A DNA stretch of 64,000 nucleotides, from positions 930,001-994,000 of the forward strand of contig NZ_JAFBBO010000001.1 in NCBI RefSeq assembly GCF_016907235.1, read 5' to 3'. Under the pieces are notes generated by a model. It was not told where the DNA came from, did not search any database, and saw only the letters and a program-made list of their open reading frames with translations. A program made the position numbers and the translations under genes. Below are positions 46,137 to 54,344 of this stretch, piece by piece; position 1 is the first letter of the stretch, and every line of letters begins with the position of its first letter. The DNA is from Oerskovia jenensis. GTDB taxonomy: Bacteria > Actinomycetota > Actinomycetes > Actinomycetales > Cellulomonadaceae.

Positions 46137-46768
46137 CCGACCCGAGCCCCCCACGTGGCGCGACACACCCCACGGCCGGCGCCTACGTCGTCGGGCGCTC
46201 GCTGCTGCACCGCGCACCCGCCGGCCCCAAGCTCGCCGCGCTCATGGTGTGCTCGCTCGCCCTGCTGCTCGTGCGCGACGCCGTGGGCGTGGGCCTCGCG
46301 GCCCTCGCCGTCGCGGGGCTCTACGCGCTCGCGGGCCTCGGGTGGCGCGCCGCGTGGGGCCAGGTGCGGCCCCTGCGCCTGTTCCTGCCCGTCGTGTTCG
46401 CGCTCCAGTGGTGGCTCATGGACCTCACGTCCGCCGCCGTCCTCAGCACGCGCCTCCTGGTGCTCGTGGCGCTCGCGGGCCTCGTGACCTGCACGACGCG
46501 GGTCGCCGACCTGCTCGCGGCCATCGAGCGCGGGCTCTGGCCGCTCGGTCGCGTCGGTGTGGACGTCGAGCGCATCGCGCTCGTGCTGGCCCTCGCGCTG
46601 CGCAGCGTGCCCGTGATCGCGGACCTGGCGGGACGGGTTCGCGACGCGCAACGAGCCCGAGGACACGAGCGCGACGTGCGGGCCTTCGCGGTGCCGCTCG
46701 TCGTGGGCGCGATGCGGCAGGCCGACGCGCTCGGCGAGGCCCTGCGGGCGCGCGGCTTCGACGACTGA
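46133..46768 (+). CDS. bioN: ECF biotin transporter transmembrane protein BioN
   Basis: A 211-aa T component (EcfT/BioN/CbiQ). Several hydrophobic helices are visible, including ALMVCSLALLLV, VGLAALAVAGLYALAGLG and LLVLVALAGLVTCTT. The ATPase-coupling motif near the C-terminus is LRARG in LGEALRARGFDD (about residues 205-210). It is shorter than a typical EcfT, as is usual for BioN. GTG 46133 overlaps the bioM stop (GTGA). The stop is three bases from the convergent kinase gene. Confidence 0.92.
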   Translation: MTDPSPPRGATHPTAGAYVVGRSLLHRAPAGPKLAALMVCSLALLLVRDAVGVGLAALAVAGLYALAGLGWRAAWGQVRPLRLFLPVVFALQWWLMDLTSAAVLSTRLLVLVALAGLVTCTTRVADLLAAIERGLWPLGRVGVDVERIALVLALALRSVPVIADLAGRVRDAQRARGHERDVRAFAVPLVVGAMRQADALGEALRARGFDD

Positions 46769-46771
46769 CCG

Positions 46772-47725
46772 TCAGGACCGCCGCTGCTCGAGCCACTCGA
46801 TCGCGACGACGCCCTGCCGTCGCTGGAACGCGCGCAGGGTCGGCATGTTCAGCGGGGCGGGGTGGCGCACCGCGTCGAAGAAGTACCCGGCGAGGCCCGC
46901 GAGGAAGGCGTCGACGTCCTCGCGCGTGGCCTCCCGGAACAGCGGGTGGGTCGCCGCGATCCGGTCGAGGTCGACCGTGCTGCCGTTGACCCGTGCGTCG
47001 AGCAGCAGGGTCACGCCGTCGATCCAGCGCGCGCCCGTCCCGGCCCACGGCCAGTCCACGACCCACACGCGCGCGGAGGTGTCGACCAGCAGGTTGTCGA
47101 ACCGCAGGTCGAGGTGGACGAGCCGGTCGCCGTGCGCGGCGCGGGCCGCCCCGGCCGCGAGCGCCTCGAGCTCGTCGAGGTGGCCGGCGGCCCAGGCCGG
47201 GAGCGCCGACAGGTCACCGTCGGAGCGCAGCCGCGTCCAGCCGTCGAACGACGGGGCGAGCTCGGCCGTCGCGTCGGGGAACGGCGAGGAGCCCGAGGGG
47301 TCCCGGACCACGGGCTGCTCGAGGAGCGCACCGAGGAGCGCGATGAGCTCGCGGCGCTCGGGCGGCAGGCCGGGGTGCCGCCCGTCGACGTCCTCGATCA
47401 CGAGCGCGACCCACTCGTCGGACTCGTGCGCGCCCAGGAGCCGGGGGGCCGGCGCAGCGCCGGGCAGGCGGCGCAGCACGTCGAGCTCGCGACGGTGGAG
47501 GTCGTAGGCGTCGGCGCTGCGGGTGCGGCTCACGGCCTTGACGAAGGCCCGCTCCCCCGCGGCCGTGCGCACGCGGTCGGCGCTGCCCGGGGAGTACCCC
47601 TGGGCCTGGCTCTCGGCCAGGACCACCTCGCCGCCCAGGATCTTCTCGACGTCCGCGCGCACGTGCGGTGCGAGCTCCTGCCAGGGCGTGCGCCGCGTCG
47701 AGACGGTGCGTCGTGTCGAGTCCAT
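46772..47725 (-). CDS. Aminoglycoside phosphotransferase-family kinase-like protein
   Basis: A 317-aa APH/choline-kinase-fold protein. The nucleotide-binding Lys lies in RAFVKAVS, the catalytic loop is HLDLRFDN (Asp near residue 202), and the metal Asp is in WVVDWPWAG. The substrate is unknown; many chromosomal members do not modify antibiotics. ATG 47725 is the only reasonable start; an upstream Shine-Dalgarno is weak, so a leaderless transcript is possible. The gene is convergent with bioN and downstream of a lipoprotein gene on its own strand. Confidence 0.88.
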   Translation of the reverse strand: MDSTRRTVSTRRTPWQELAPHVRADVEKILGGEVVLAESQAQGYSPGSADRVRTAAGERAFVKAVSRTRSADAYDLHRRELDVLRRLPGAAPAPRLLGAHESDEWVALVIEDVDGRHPGLPPERRELIALLGALLEQPVVRDPSGSSPFPDATAELAPSFDGWTRLRSDGDLSALPAWAAGHLDELEALAAGAARAAHGDRLVHLDLRFDNLLVDTSARVWVVDWPWAGTGARWIDGVTLLLDARVNGSTVDLDRIAATHPLFREATREDVDAFLAGLAGYFFDAVRHPAPLNMPTLRAFQRRQGVVAIEWLEQRRS

Positions 47726-47771
47726 CCGGGTGACAGTAGTCGGCGCGCGGGGCGGGACCGCAGAGCGCGCG

Positions 47772-47799
47772 CCAGCGAGTCCTGTCCTGTTCTCGCTGG
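47772..47799 (-). terminator. Weak hairpin between lipoprotein and kinase genes
   Basis: A perfect 8-bp stem (CCAGCGAG / CTCGCTGG) encloses a 12-base loop. It lies about 75 bases downstream of the lipoprotein stop on the minus strand. A large loop and no U-tract make it only a possible terminator. Confidence 0.4.
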
Positions 47800-47874
47800 T
47801 CACCGCATCTCACCCGCACCCCCACCCGACGGGCACCTGACGCGCACCCGGCATGCGCTGCCTGCTCCCGGGCC

Positions 47875-48420
47875 CTACGGCGCCCTGGGGGTCGGCTGCT
47901 TCTCGATCTCGACCCGCGTGAGCTCGGGCGTGAACGCGTACACGTCCTCACCGTCGGCGGAGATCCACCACTTGCCGCACATCACGGTGCTCGACGTCTC
48001 CTGCCCGTCGGGCCACCACGTGGCCAGCAGCGTGGCGTCCGTCCGGTAGTCCTCGGCCGTGAACCCTTCGCGCTCGGGCTGCGGGGTGAGGGGGTTCTCG
48101 GCCGAGACGGTCGTGCAGTCGGCCGGCAGACCGTCGAGGCTCCCCTGGAACGTGAGCAGGCGCTCCGTGCCCGTGGTGCGGAAGATCCCCTGGACCTTCG
48201 CGGCGTCGTCGGGCACCCAGGTCGGGACGACCTCCTCGGCCTTGCCCTCCTTGCCGGTGTCGAAAGCGTAGGTCTTGGTGTGGCCGTCGTTGCGCTCCGC
48301 GAGGCTCTCGGAGAGGCCCCCGCACGCGCTGAGCGTGAGGGCAGCGAGGCCGCCGAGGGCGACGACGGCGAGCGTGCGGGAGCGGCGGGCGAGGGACGGG
48401 GACGTGGTGTTCGTGGTCAT
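47875..48420 (-). CDS. Uncharacterised lipoprotein
   Basis: A 181-aa secreted lipoprotein. A signal peptide with a basic N-terminus (ARRSRTL) and a hydrophobic core ends at the lipobox LSAC (Cys33). The mature part shows no recognised family. It contains two further cysteines (in PADCTTVS and TVMCGKWW) that could form a disulfide. The sequence is acidic and Thr/Pro-rich with a WWPDG and WWISADGED segment. ATG 48420 is the first residue of the signal peptide. It diverges from the choice-of-anchor protein. Confidence 0.85.
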   Translation of the reverse strand: MTTNTTSPSLARRSRTLAVVALGGLAALTLSACGGLSESLAERNDGHTKTYAFDTGKEGKAEEVVPTWVPDDAAKVQGIFRTTGTERLLTFQGSLDGLPADCTTVSAENPLTPQPEREGFTAEDYRTDATLLATWWPDGQETSSTVMCGKWWISADGEDVYAFTPELTRVEIEKQPTPRAP

Positions 48421-48724
48421 GGCATCGACGCTACGGACGCCGCCCCGTGCGTCGCGTCGGGTCCTGGGCGGGTCCTGCGGACGGGCATCTGCACCCCTCG
48501 CGGTACCTCGCCGCCCCCGGTCTCCACCTCTCGTCGCACGCCGAGCACCGGCGTCCCAGGGTCATCCCCCACCCGGCGCCGTGTCGGATTCGTCACGTAC
48601 GCCCCATCGGCCATCGGGCGGCCCTCGTCCCGTCGGCCGCCGTTCACCGGCCGGTCACCGCCCGGGCCTAGGTTCCGAGCGTCTGCCCTGCACCCTGCGG
48701 GGCCATCGGAACGAGGAGCACGGA
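48421..48724. promoter_or_regulatory. Divergent intergenic region with probable PHO box
   Basis: A 304-base non-coding gap between the lipoprotein (minus) and the choice-of-anchor gene (plus). Its only clear element is the tandem 11-mer repeat described separately at 48642-48674. No convincing -35/-10 pair was seen for the lipoprotein. Confidence 0.6.
48642..48674 (+). promoter_or_regulatory. PhoP-type direct repeat and -10 of the choice-of-anchor operon
   Basis: GTTCACCGGCC (48642-48652) and GGTCACCGCCC (48653-48663) are adjacent 11-mers matching the PhoP direct-repeat unit of actinobacteria (GTTCACC-like, 11-nt period). The candidate -10 TAGGTT follows at 48669-48674 with five bases between. 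The transcription start would then be near 48681, some 45 bases above the ATG. PhoP boxes occupying the -35 position are typical of activated pho promoters. Strong as a pattern, unproven as function. Confidence 0.65.
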
Positions 48725-51022
48725 ATGCGCGTGGTTCACCAGTCCCGCCTGCCGCACCCGAGGGCGATCGGGGTCGCGGCCGCCGGCCTCGCGGTCGCGG
48801 TCGCCGCCGGGACGTTCGGGGGCGTCGGCACGGCCGTCGCGGCCCCCGACCCGTCCGTCCCCCCGCCCGTCACGCTCTCGCCGCTCGGCACGTACTCGAC
48901 GGGCCAGCTCGACGAGTCCGCGGCGGAGATCGTCGCGTTCCACGCGGCCTCCCAGCGCCTGTTCGTCGTCAACGCCCAGTCCGGGAGGGTCGACGTCCTC
49001 GACGCCCGGGACCCCTCGGCCCCGACCCGGCTGTTCGAGCTCGCGGTCGGCGGCACGGCCTCCGCGGACGGCTCGGTCGTCGCGGCGGACGCCGTCGTGA
49101 ACTCGGTCGCGATCCGTCCCGACGGGCTCGCGGTGGCCGCGGTCGAGTCGAGCCCCAAGACCGACGACGGCTGGCTCGTCCTCTTCGACGCCGCCGCTCC
49201 GGTGACCACCCCGGGCACGGCCCCGGTGGACGCGATCCTCGGTGCCGTGCGCGTGGGCGCGCTGCCCGACATGGTGACGTTCTCGCCCGACGGCACGCGC
49301 ATCGCGGTCGCGAACGAGGGCGAGCCCGCGGACGACCACAGCGTCGACCCCGAGGGCTCGATCTCGATCGTCACGGCGCCCGCCGGCCTCACGAGCGCCG
49401 CCCAGGGCGACGTCCGCACGGCGACGTTCCACGCGTTCGAGGCGGGCGGCACTGCGCCCCTCCCGGCGGGGGTCCGCGTGTTCGGCGGCCGGGAGGCGGC
49501 GGGGACCGGCACACCCGCGCGCCCGGTGTCCGAGAACCTCGAGCCCGAGTACATCGCGTGGGACGCGACCGGCACGGTCGCCTACGCGAGCGTCCAGGAG
49601 GCGAACGCGCTCGCGGTCGTCGACGTCGCGAGCGCGACCGTGACCGACCTGCTGCCGCTCGGGACGCAGGACCACCTCGCCGCGGGCAAGGGCCTCGACG
49701 CGTCCGACAAGGACGGGAAGATCGACATCCGCTCCTGGCCCGTCAAGGGCCTCTACCAGCCCGACACGATCGCCTCCTACCAGGCGGGCGGCGCGACGTA
49801 CCTCGTCACGGCCAACGAGGGCGACTCGCGCGACTGGGCCGGGTACTCCGAGGTCAGTCGCGTCAAGGACCTCGGCAAGAAGGGCGTGCCCGGCCTGTGC
49901 TCCGACGCGTTCTCGTCGTTCCTCGGCACGCCCGGCAACCCCGCGACGCTCGCCGAGCTCACCGCGGACGCCCACCTGGGACGCCTCAACGTCAGCACCG
50001 CGAGCGGGCTGCGCGCCGACGGCTCGTGCTACGAGGAGCTCTCCTCGTACGGGTCGCGCTCGTTCTCGATCTGGTCGACCGACGGCCGGCAGATCTTCGA
50101 CTCGGGCGACGCGTTCGAGCAGCTCGTGGCCTCGGTCAACCCCGACTTCTTCAACTCGAACCACACCGCGTCCGGGTTCGACGGGCGCAGCGACGACAAG
50201 GGCCCCGAGCCCGAGGGCCTGACGCTGGGCGAGGTCGGCGGACGTACGTACGCGTTCATCGGCTTCGAGCGCGTGGGCGGGATCGCGGTCTTCGACGTCA
50301 CCGACCCCGCGCGCGCGACCTACGTCTCCTACGTCAACCACCGCGACTTCTCGGTGAGCGCCGAGGCGACGCCCGAGAAGCTCGCCGAGGCGGGCGACCT
50401 GGGTCCCGAGGGCCTCACGTTCGTCCCCGCGAACGACTCGCCCACGGGCGCCCCGCTGCTCGTGGTCGGGAACGAGGTCTCGGGCACGACGACGTTCTAC
50501 GGCGTCGACGTCCGCGGGGCCGAGCCCGACGACGGGCGGATCGACCTCACGGTCACCATCCCGGCCGCGCCCGTCGAGCCGGGCGAGTTCGTGTGGACGG
50601 TCGACGGCGGCAGCCGCGTCGTGGATCTCGGCACGGCCGGGCTCGCGGGCGACCACCTCGCGGCGACCGGGCGCCTGGGCGCGGTGACCGTCACCGACAC
50701 CCGCGCGACGGCCCCTGCGTGGTCCGTCTCGGCGCAGGTCGGGGACTTCACCACGACCGCCGGGGCCCGCACGCTGCCCGGCAAGCACCTCGGGTGGACG
50801 CCTGCCCTGGTCACGGCGGGCGGCGGGACGCTCGCGGGCGCCCCCGTGGCCTCGGGCCTCGTGAGCGGCAACGGCCTCGCCGACTCGGCCCTCCTGGGCT
50901 CGGCCGCGGCCGGGCACGAGCCGGGCAGCGCGGTCCTCGGCGCCGACCTCGACCTGCGTCTTCCGGTCGACGCCGCCGCGGGCACCTACACCGCGACGCT
51001 CACGCTGACCGCGATCGGCTGA
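48725..51022 (+). CDS. Secreted choice-of-anchor I domain protein (phosphatase-like)
   Basis: A 765-aa secreted protein with an N-terminal signal peptide (AIGVAAAGLAVAVAAGTFGG, cleavage after about TAVAA). The main body is a seven-bladed, beta-propeller-like repeat region matching the choice-of-anchor I family. Representative segments are TYSTGQLDESAAEIVAF, VDVLDARDPSAPT and ATYVSYVNHRDFSVS. Family members were often annotated as alkaline phosphatases; enzymatic function is not proven. The C-terminal 200 residues are beta-rich (Ig-like). GAGGAG precedes ATG 48725. The probable PHO box upstream supports phosphate-starvation control. It is co-transcribed with the following cell-surface protein. 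Confidence 0.9.
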   Translation: MRVVHQSRLPHPRAIGVAAAGLAVAVAAGTFGGVGTAVAAPDPSVPPPVTLSPLGTYSTGQLDESAAEIVAFHAASQRLFVVNAQSGRVDVLDARDPSAPTRLFELAVGGTASADGSVVAADAVVNSVAIRPDGLAVAAVESSPKTDDGWLVLFDAAAPVTTPGTAPVDAILGAVRVGALPDMVTFSPDGTRIAVANEGEPADDHSVDPEGSISIVTAPAGLTSAAQGDVRTATFHAFEAGGTAPLPAGVRVFGGREAAGTGTPARPVSENLEPEYIAWDATGTVAYASVQEANALAVVDVASATVTDLLPLGTQDHLAAGKGLDASDKDGKIDIRSWPVKGLYQPDTIASYQAGGATYLVTANEGDSRDWAGYSEVSRVKDLGKKGVPGLCSDAFSSFLGTPGNPATLAELTADAHLGRLNVSTASGLRADGSCYEELSSYGSRSFSIWSTDGRQIFDSGDAFEQLVASVNPDFFNSNHTASGFDGRSDDKGPEPEGLTLGEVGGRTYAFIGFERVGGIAVFDVTDPARATYVSYVNHRDFSVSAEATPEKLAEAGDLGPEGLTFVPANDSPTGAPLLVVGNEVSGTTTFYGVDVRGAEPDDGRIDLTVTIPAAPVEPGEFVWTVDGGSRVVDLGTAGLAGDHLAATGRLGAVTVTDTRATAPAWSVSAQVGDFTTTAGARTLPGKHLGWTPALVTAGGGTLAGAPVASGLVSGNGLADSALLGSAAAGHEPGSAVLGADLDLRLPVDAAAGTYTATLTLTAIG

Positions 51023-51027
51023 CCGAC

Positions 51028-52137
51028 ATGACCCGTCGCCTCGTGAACGGTGGCACCGTCTCCACCCCCTCCCGCGTCGCGACGGCGATCCTGGTCGGGG
51101 CGGCGACAGCGCTGCTGTCCGCCGCCCCGGCCGGGGCCGGGCTCCAGGACGAGGGCTCCTCGCCGTCGACGTCTGCGGCGTCGTCCGCCGTCGAGACGAC
51201 CACGACCCGGCCTGATGCCCACCCGGTGACCTGGGGCGTGGCCCCCGCCGCTGCCCCGACCTTCGACTTCACCCTGGACCCCGGGGACACGGTCACGGAC
51301 GAGCTCGTCGTGACCAACCACGGCGACGTGCCGCTCGACCTCGCGGTCTACGCCGCCGACGCCTTCACCTCCCCCACGGGTGCGCTCGACGTCCTGCCGA
51401 CGGGCACGCCGTCCGAGGACCTGGGCGCCTGGATCACCGCCGACGTCCCGCGCGTCGTGGTGGACCCCGGCGGACGGGGCACGGTCCCCTTCACGCTGAC
51501 CGTCCCGGCCGACGCGACGCCCGGCGACCACACGGCCGCGATCGTGACCTCGCTCGTGACGGGCGCGGGCGAGGGCGGGGTCGCGGTCGACCGACGTCTC
51601 GGCACGCGCGTCCTGGTCCGGGTCGCGGGAGACCTCGCCCCGTCGGCGACCGTCACGGAGGTCGACGCCGACTACGCCGGGTCGTGGAACCCCGTGGGCA
51701 CCGGGGACGCGGAGCTCACCTTCACGGTGACCAACACGGGCAACGTGCGCCTGGCGGGTCCGCTCTCGGCGACGGTCGCGGGCCCGGCGGGAGTCGGCAG
51801 CGTGGTGGTCCCGCTGGGCGACCTGCCCGAGCTCCTGCCGGGCGACCCGCTCACCCTCACCGGGACGGTGAGCGGCGTCGCGCCGCTCGGGCGGCTCAGC
51901 GCGTCGGTGACCCTCGCGCCCGTCGTCGCCACGACGGCGAGCACCACCCTGCCCGACGGCGCCGCCTCCCCCTCCCTCGATCTCGCCACGGGCCAGGGTC
52001 ACCTGTGGGCGGTCCCGTGGTCCGCGTTCGCCCTGGCGACCCTGCTGGTGGGTGCGGTGCTGGGCCTGCGGGCGCTGCGCCGTCGGGCACGCGTGCGCTT
52101 CGAGGCCGCGGTCGACGCGGCGCTCGCGGCCCGCTGA
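51028..52137 (+). CDS. DUF916-like membrane-anchored surface protein
   Basis: A 369-aa protein with an N-terminal signal peptide (VATAILVGAATALLSA) and a C-terminal transmembrane helix (WSAFALATLLVGAVLGLRAL) with a basic tail (RRRARVRF). The exterior part consists of beta-sandwich repeats resembling DUF916-type surface proteins: FTLDPGDTVTDELVVTNHGD and an NHGDVPLDLAVYAAD block, and ending in ELTFTVTNTGNVR. ATG 51028 lies five bases after the previous stop, so the operon is certain. It probably acts at the cell envelope with its neighbour, with an unknown partner. Confidence 0.85.
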   Translation: MTRRLVNGGTVSTPSRVATAILVGAATALLSAAPAGAGLQDEGSSPSTSAASSAVETTTTRPDAHPVTWGVAPAAAPTFDFTLDPGDTVTDELVVTNHGDVPLDLAVYAADAFTSPTGALDVLPTGTPSEDLGAWITADVPRVVVDPGGRGTVPFTLTVPADATPGDHTAAIVTSLVTGAGEGGVAVDRRLGTRVLVRVAGDLAPSATVTEVDADYAGSWNPVGTGDAELTFTVTNTGNVRLAGPLSATVAGPAGVGSVVVPLGDLPELLPGDPLTLTGTVSGVAPLGRLSASVTLAPVVATTASTTLPDGAASPSLDLATGQGHLWAVPWSAFALATLLVGAVLGLRALRRRARVRFEAAVDAALAAR

Positions 52138-52191
52138 GTGCGTGGTTCGGCGGCGACCAGCCGGGCGTGTCGCGGCCGAACCACGCACTCA
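52135..52191. terminator. Bidirectional terminator containing both stop codons
   Basis: Perfect 17-bp inverted repeat, 52135-52151 and 52175-52191, around a 23-base loop. The outer TGA of one arm is the stop codon of the plus-strand gene and the complementary arm holds the stop of the minus-strand MFS gene. The element is therefore an economical shared terminator for the convergent genes. Confidence 0.8.
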
Positions 52192-53442
52192 CCGGCCGTC
52201 GGCCTGCGCGGGCTCCGCGGCCTCCTCGGCCGCCGGTGCGCGCGAGCCCTTGAGCGAGAGCAGCATCGAGACCGCGAGCCCCGCCGCGGTGACCCCGACG
52301 AGCAGGCGGTAGTCGACCGCACCGACGACGGCCGCCGCGACGACGGTCATGGCGAGCTGCGGCACGTTGAGCAGCATGTTCGTGGCGGCCGAGGTGCGGC
52401 CCTGGAGCGTCGGCGGGGTCTTGAGCTGGCGCTCGGTCACGAAGCCCACGATCGCCCACGTGACGCCCAGCCCGATCGCGCCCATCCCCACGATGATCGC
52501 GACGAGGTTCGTCCCCAGGGCGGGCAGGATCCCGAGAGTCACGATCCCGAGCGCGAGCGCGACCAGGCGCTGCGACCCGATCCGCTTGATCATGCGCGCG
52601 GCCGTGAGGCCCGCGACGATCGCTGTGACGCCCTGGACGCTCGAGATCGGACCGAGCATCTCCGGGCCCAGCCCCAGGCCGTTCTCGATGACCGCGAAGC
52701 TCACCGCGTTGAGGACGCCCACGGCCCCGAACGCGACCGCGAGCGCGACGGTCAGGACCCCGAGCGGCGCCGTGCGGATCAGGTGCCGGAAGCCCGCGGT
52801 GATCTCGGCGAGGAACGGCTCGCGCTCGTCCTGCGGCGTCGGCGGGGTCTCGACGAGCACGATCCGGGACACGACGAACGCCGCGACCACGAACGCGACG
52901 ACGGCCGAGACGACGAGCGGCAGCGGGCCGACGGCGACGTACACGCCCGCACCGATGACCGGCATGACGAGACGGAACGTCTGGTCGATCGTCGTGAGCC
53001 GGCCGTTCGCGGACCCGAGCGCCTCGTCGGGCACGAGGTCGCGGATCAGGCCGGACTGGGCCGCGGCCGTCGCGAACCCGATCCCGGAGTAGAGCACCGT
53101 GACGACGAAGATGAGCCACACCTGGTCCGGGCCGCGGACCGCGAAGAGCGAGAGCAGCGAGAGCGCGCCGACGAGGTAGGCGACGGTCATCATGCGGCGG
53201 CGCGAGACGCGGTCCGCGACCTGGCCGAGCAGCGGCGAGACGAGCGCCGGGAGGCCCAGCGCCGCGAACACGAGGCCCGCGGTGCCGTTCGATCCCGTGA
53301 GGTCCTTGACCCACACCGCGAAGATGACCGCGAGGACCGAGTCCGCGAAGTTCGTGAAGCCCCACGCGACCGTCAGGAGGCGGAAGGGGCGCGTGCGCAG
53401 CGCCTGCTTGACCAGTGCCGCGGTGTCGGTGTCCGTGCTCAT
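52189..53442 (-). CDS. Major facilitator superfamily transporter
   Basis: A 417-aa MFS protein with twelve probable helices. The loop 2-3 signature GQVADRVSRRRMMTVAYLVG is present, and a central loop (ETPPTPQDEREPFLAEITAG) separates the halves. It resembles DHA3-type drug exporters (enterobactin-exporter EntS-like). It is second in an operon under an ArsR-type HTH regulator, so it is probably a regulated exporter of a toxic or signalling compound. The start ATG 53442 overlaps the regulator stop (ATGA). The stop is part of the bidirectional terminator. The substrate is unknown. Confidence 0.92.
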   Translation of the reverse strand: MSTDTDTAALVKQALRTRPFRLLTVAWGFTNFADSVLAVIFAVWVKDLTGSNGTAGLVFAALGLPALVSPLLGQVADRVSRRRMMTVAYLVGALSLLSLFAVRGPDQVWLIFVVTVLYSGIGFATAAAQSGLIRDLVPDEALGSANGRLTTIDQTFRLVMPVIGAGVYVAVGPLPLVVSAVVAFVVAAFVVSRIVLVETPPTPQDEREPFLAEITAGFRHLIRTAPLGVLTVALAVAFGAVGVLNAVSFAVIENGLGLGPEMLGPISSVQGVTAIVAGLTAARMIKRIGSQRLVALALGIVTLGILPALGTNLVAIIVGMGAIGLGVTWAIVGFVTERQLKTPPTLQGRTSAATNMLLNVPQLAMTVVAAAVVGAVDYRLLVGVTAAGLAVSMLLSLKGSRAPAAEEAAEPAQADGR

Positions 53443-54182
53443 GCGCCGGCCTCCTCGCCGGTCGGCAGCTCGATCGTGACCGAGCCGGGGGTGGACGTGC
53501 CCGCGCCGGGAGCGGCCGGGGCTGCCGCGGGTGCGGGAGCGTCCGGGTCGAAGGGGTCCGCGTTGACGACGCCGAAGAGCCGGGCGGGCCGTGCCCCCTC
53601 GGGGCGCAGCTCGGGGTGTGCCCAGCGGCCCTCGAAGCGGTCGGTGATCGCCTGGAGCTCGCGCGAGAGCTCGGTGAGCTCGGCGGGGGTCGCCCAGAAC
53701 GAGCTCTTGGTCATGACGGACGCGAGCAACCACTCGTGGGGCTGGCGAGGCGCGCCGTCGATCCAGTGCGCGATCCGCGCGGCCTCCTGGTCGACGACGA
53801 TCCGTGCGAGCTCGCCCGCGGCGCGCAGCGACTCGGGCTGCTCGGGGTCGTAGCGGCTGGTGCGCCCCGTGCCCACGGGCTTCCACGGCTTCTCGCGCCC
53901 GACCCGCTCGGCGGGCTCGACGAACCCGTACTTGGCGAGCATGCGCAGGTGGAACGAGCAGCTCGCGACCGACTCCCCCGTGACCTGCGCGCAGCGCGTG
54001 GCGGTGGCCTGGCCCTCGTCGTCGAGCAGGTCGAGGATCGCGAGGCGCAGCGGGTGCGCCAGGGCGCGGATGCGCTCCGGGTCGGAGGTCGTGACGGCCT
54101 CGTCGCGCTGCGCCGGACGCGGCGGCTGCGTGGGCTGGTGAGCGGCGTCGTCGGGCGGGGTGGTCTGCGGCATGGCAGCCAC
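53439..54182 (-). CDS. ArsR-type winged-helix transcriptional regulator
   Basis: A 247-aa protein. The winged helix-turn-helix lies at about 32-110 (RALAHPLRLAILDLLDDEGQ, ATRCAQVTGESVASCSFHLR). The C-terminal region is helical then Pro/Ala-rich. No ArsR metal-binding motif is obvious, so effector binding is unclear. Start: GTG 54182 fits a leaderless mRNA, since the -10 TAGAGT at 54194-54189 lies seven bases upstream; ATG 54173 is the alternative. The operator palindrome sits directly upstream. It is coupled to the MFS exporter by ATGA. Confidence 0.88.
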   Translation of the reverse strand: MAAMPQTTPPDDAAHQPTQPPRPAQRDEAVTTSDPERIRALAHPLRLAILDLLDDEGQATATRCAQVTGESVASCSFHLRMLAKYGFVEPAERVGREKPWKPVGTGRTSRYDPEQPESLRAAGELARIVVDQEAARIAHWIDGAPRQPHEWLLASVMTKSSFWATPAELTELSRELQAITDRFEGRWAHPELRPEGARPARLFGVVNADPFDPDAPAPAAAPAAPGAGTSTPGSVTIELPTGEEAGA

Positions 54183-54190
54183 CGTACAAC

Positions 54191-54222
54191 TCTAAAGAAG
54201 TCTTGCGCAAGACTTCTTTAGA
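54191..54222. promoter_or_regulatory. 32-nt perfect palindromic operator with divergent -10 elements
   Basis: TCTAAAGAAGTCTTGC (54191-54206) is followed immediately by its exact reverse complement (54207-54222). GC is only 38% against 73% around it. The left edge overlaps TAGAGT reading toward the ArsR gene (54194-54189), and the right edge overlaps TAGAAT (54219-54224) reading toward the helicase. A dimeric regulator bound here would cover both promoters. Confidence 0.85.
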
Positions 54223-54344
54223 ATGATTCCTGAGGCTTCCGCGCCGCCTCGTGGCACTCCGGCGAACCCCCGGACGGCACCCGGCGACCGTCGCCCCTCG
54301 AACCGGCGGCACCCCAGGCCCCGAGTCCCGCTAGGGTCCTGCTC

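Noticed and set aside
48668-50917. A 749-residue open frame antisense to the choice-of-anchor gene
   Set aside because: Same compositional reason; the plus strand has a signal peptide, good Shine-Dalgarno and family similarity.
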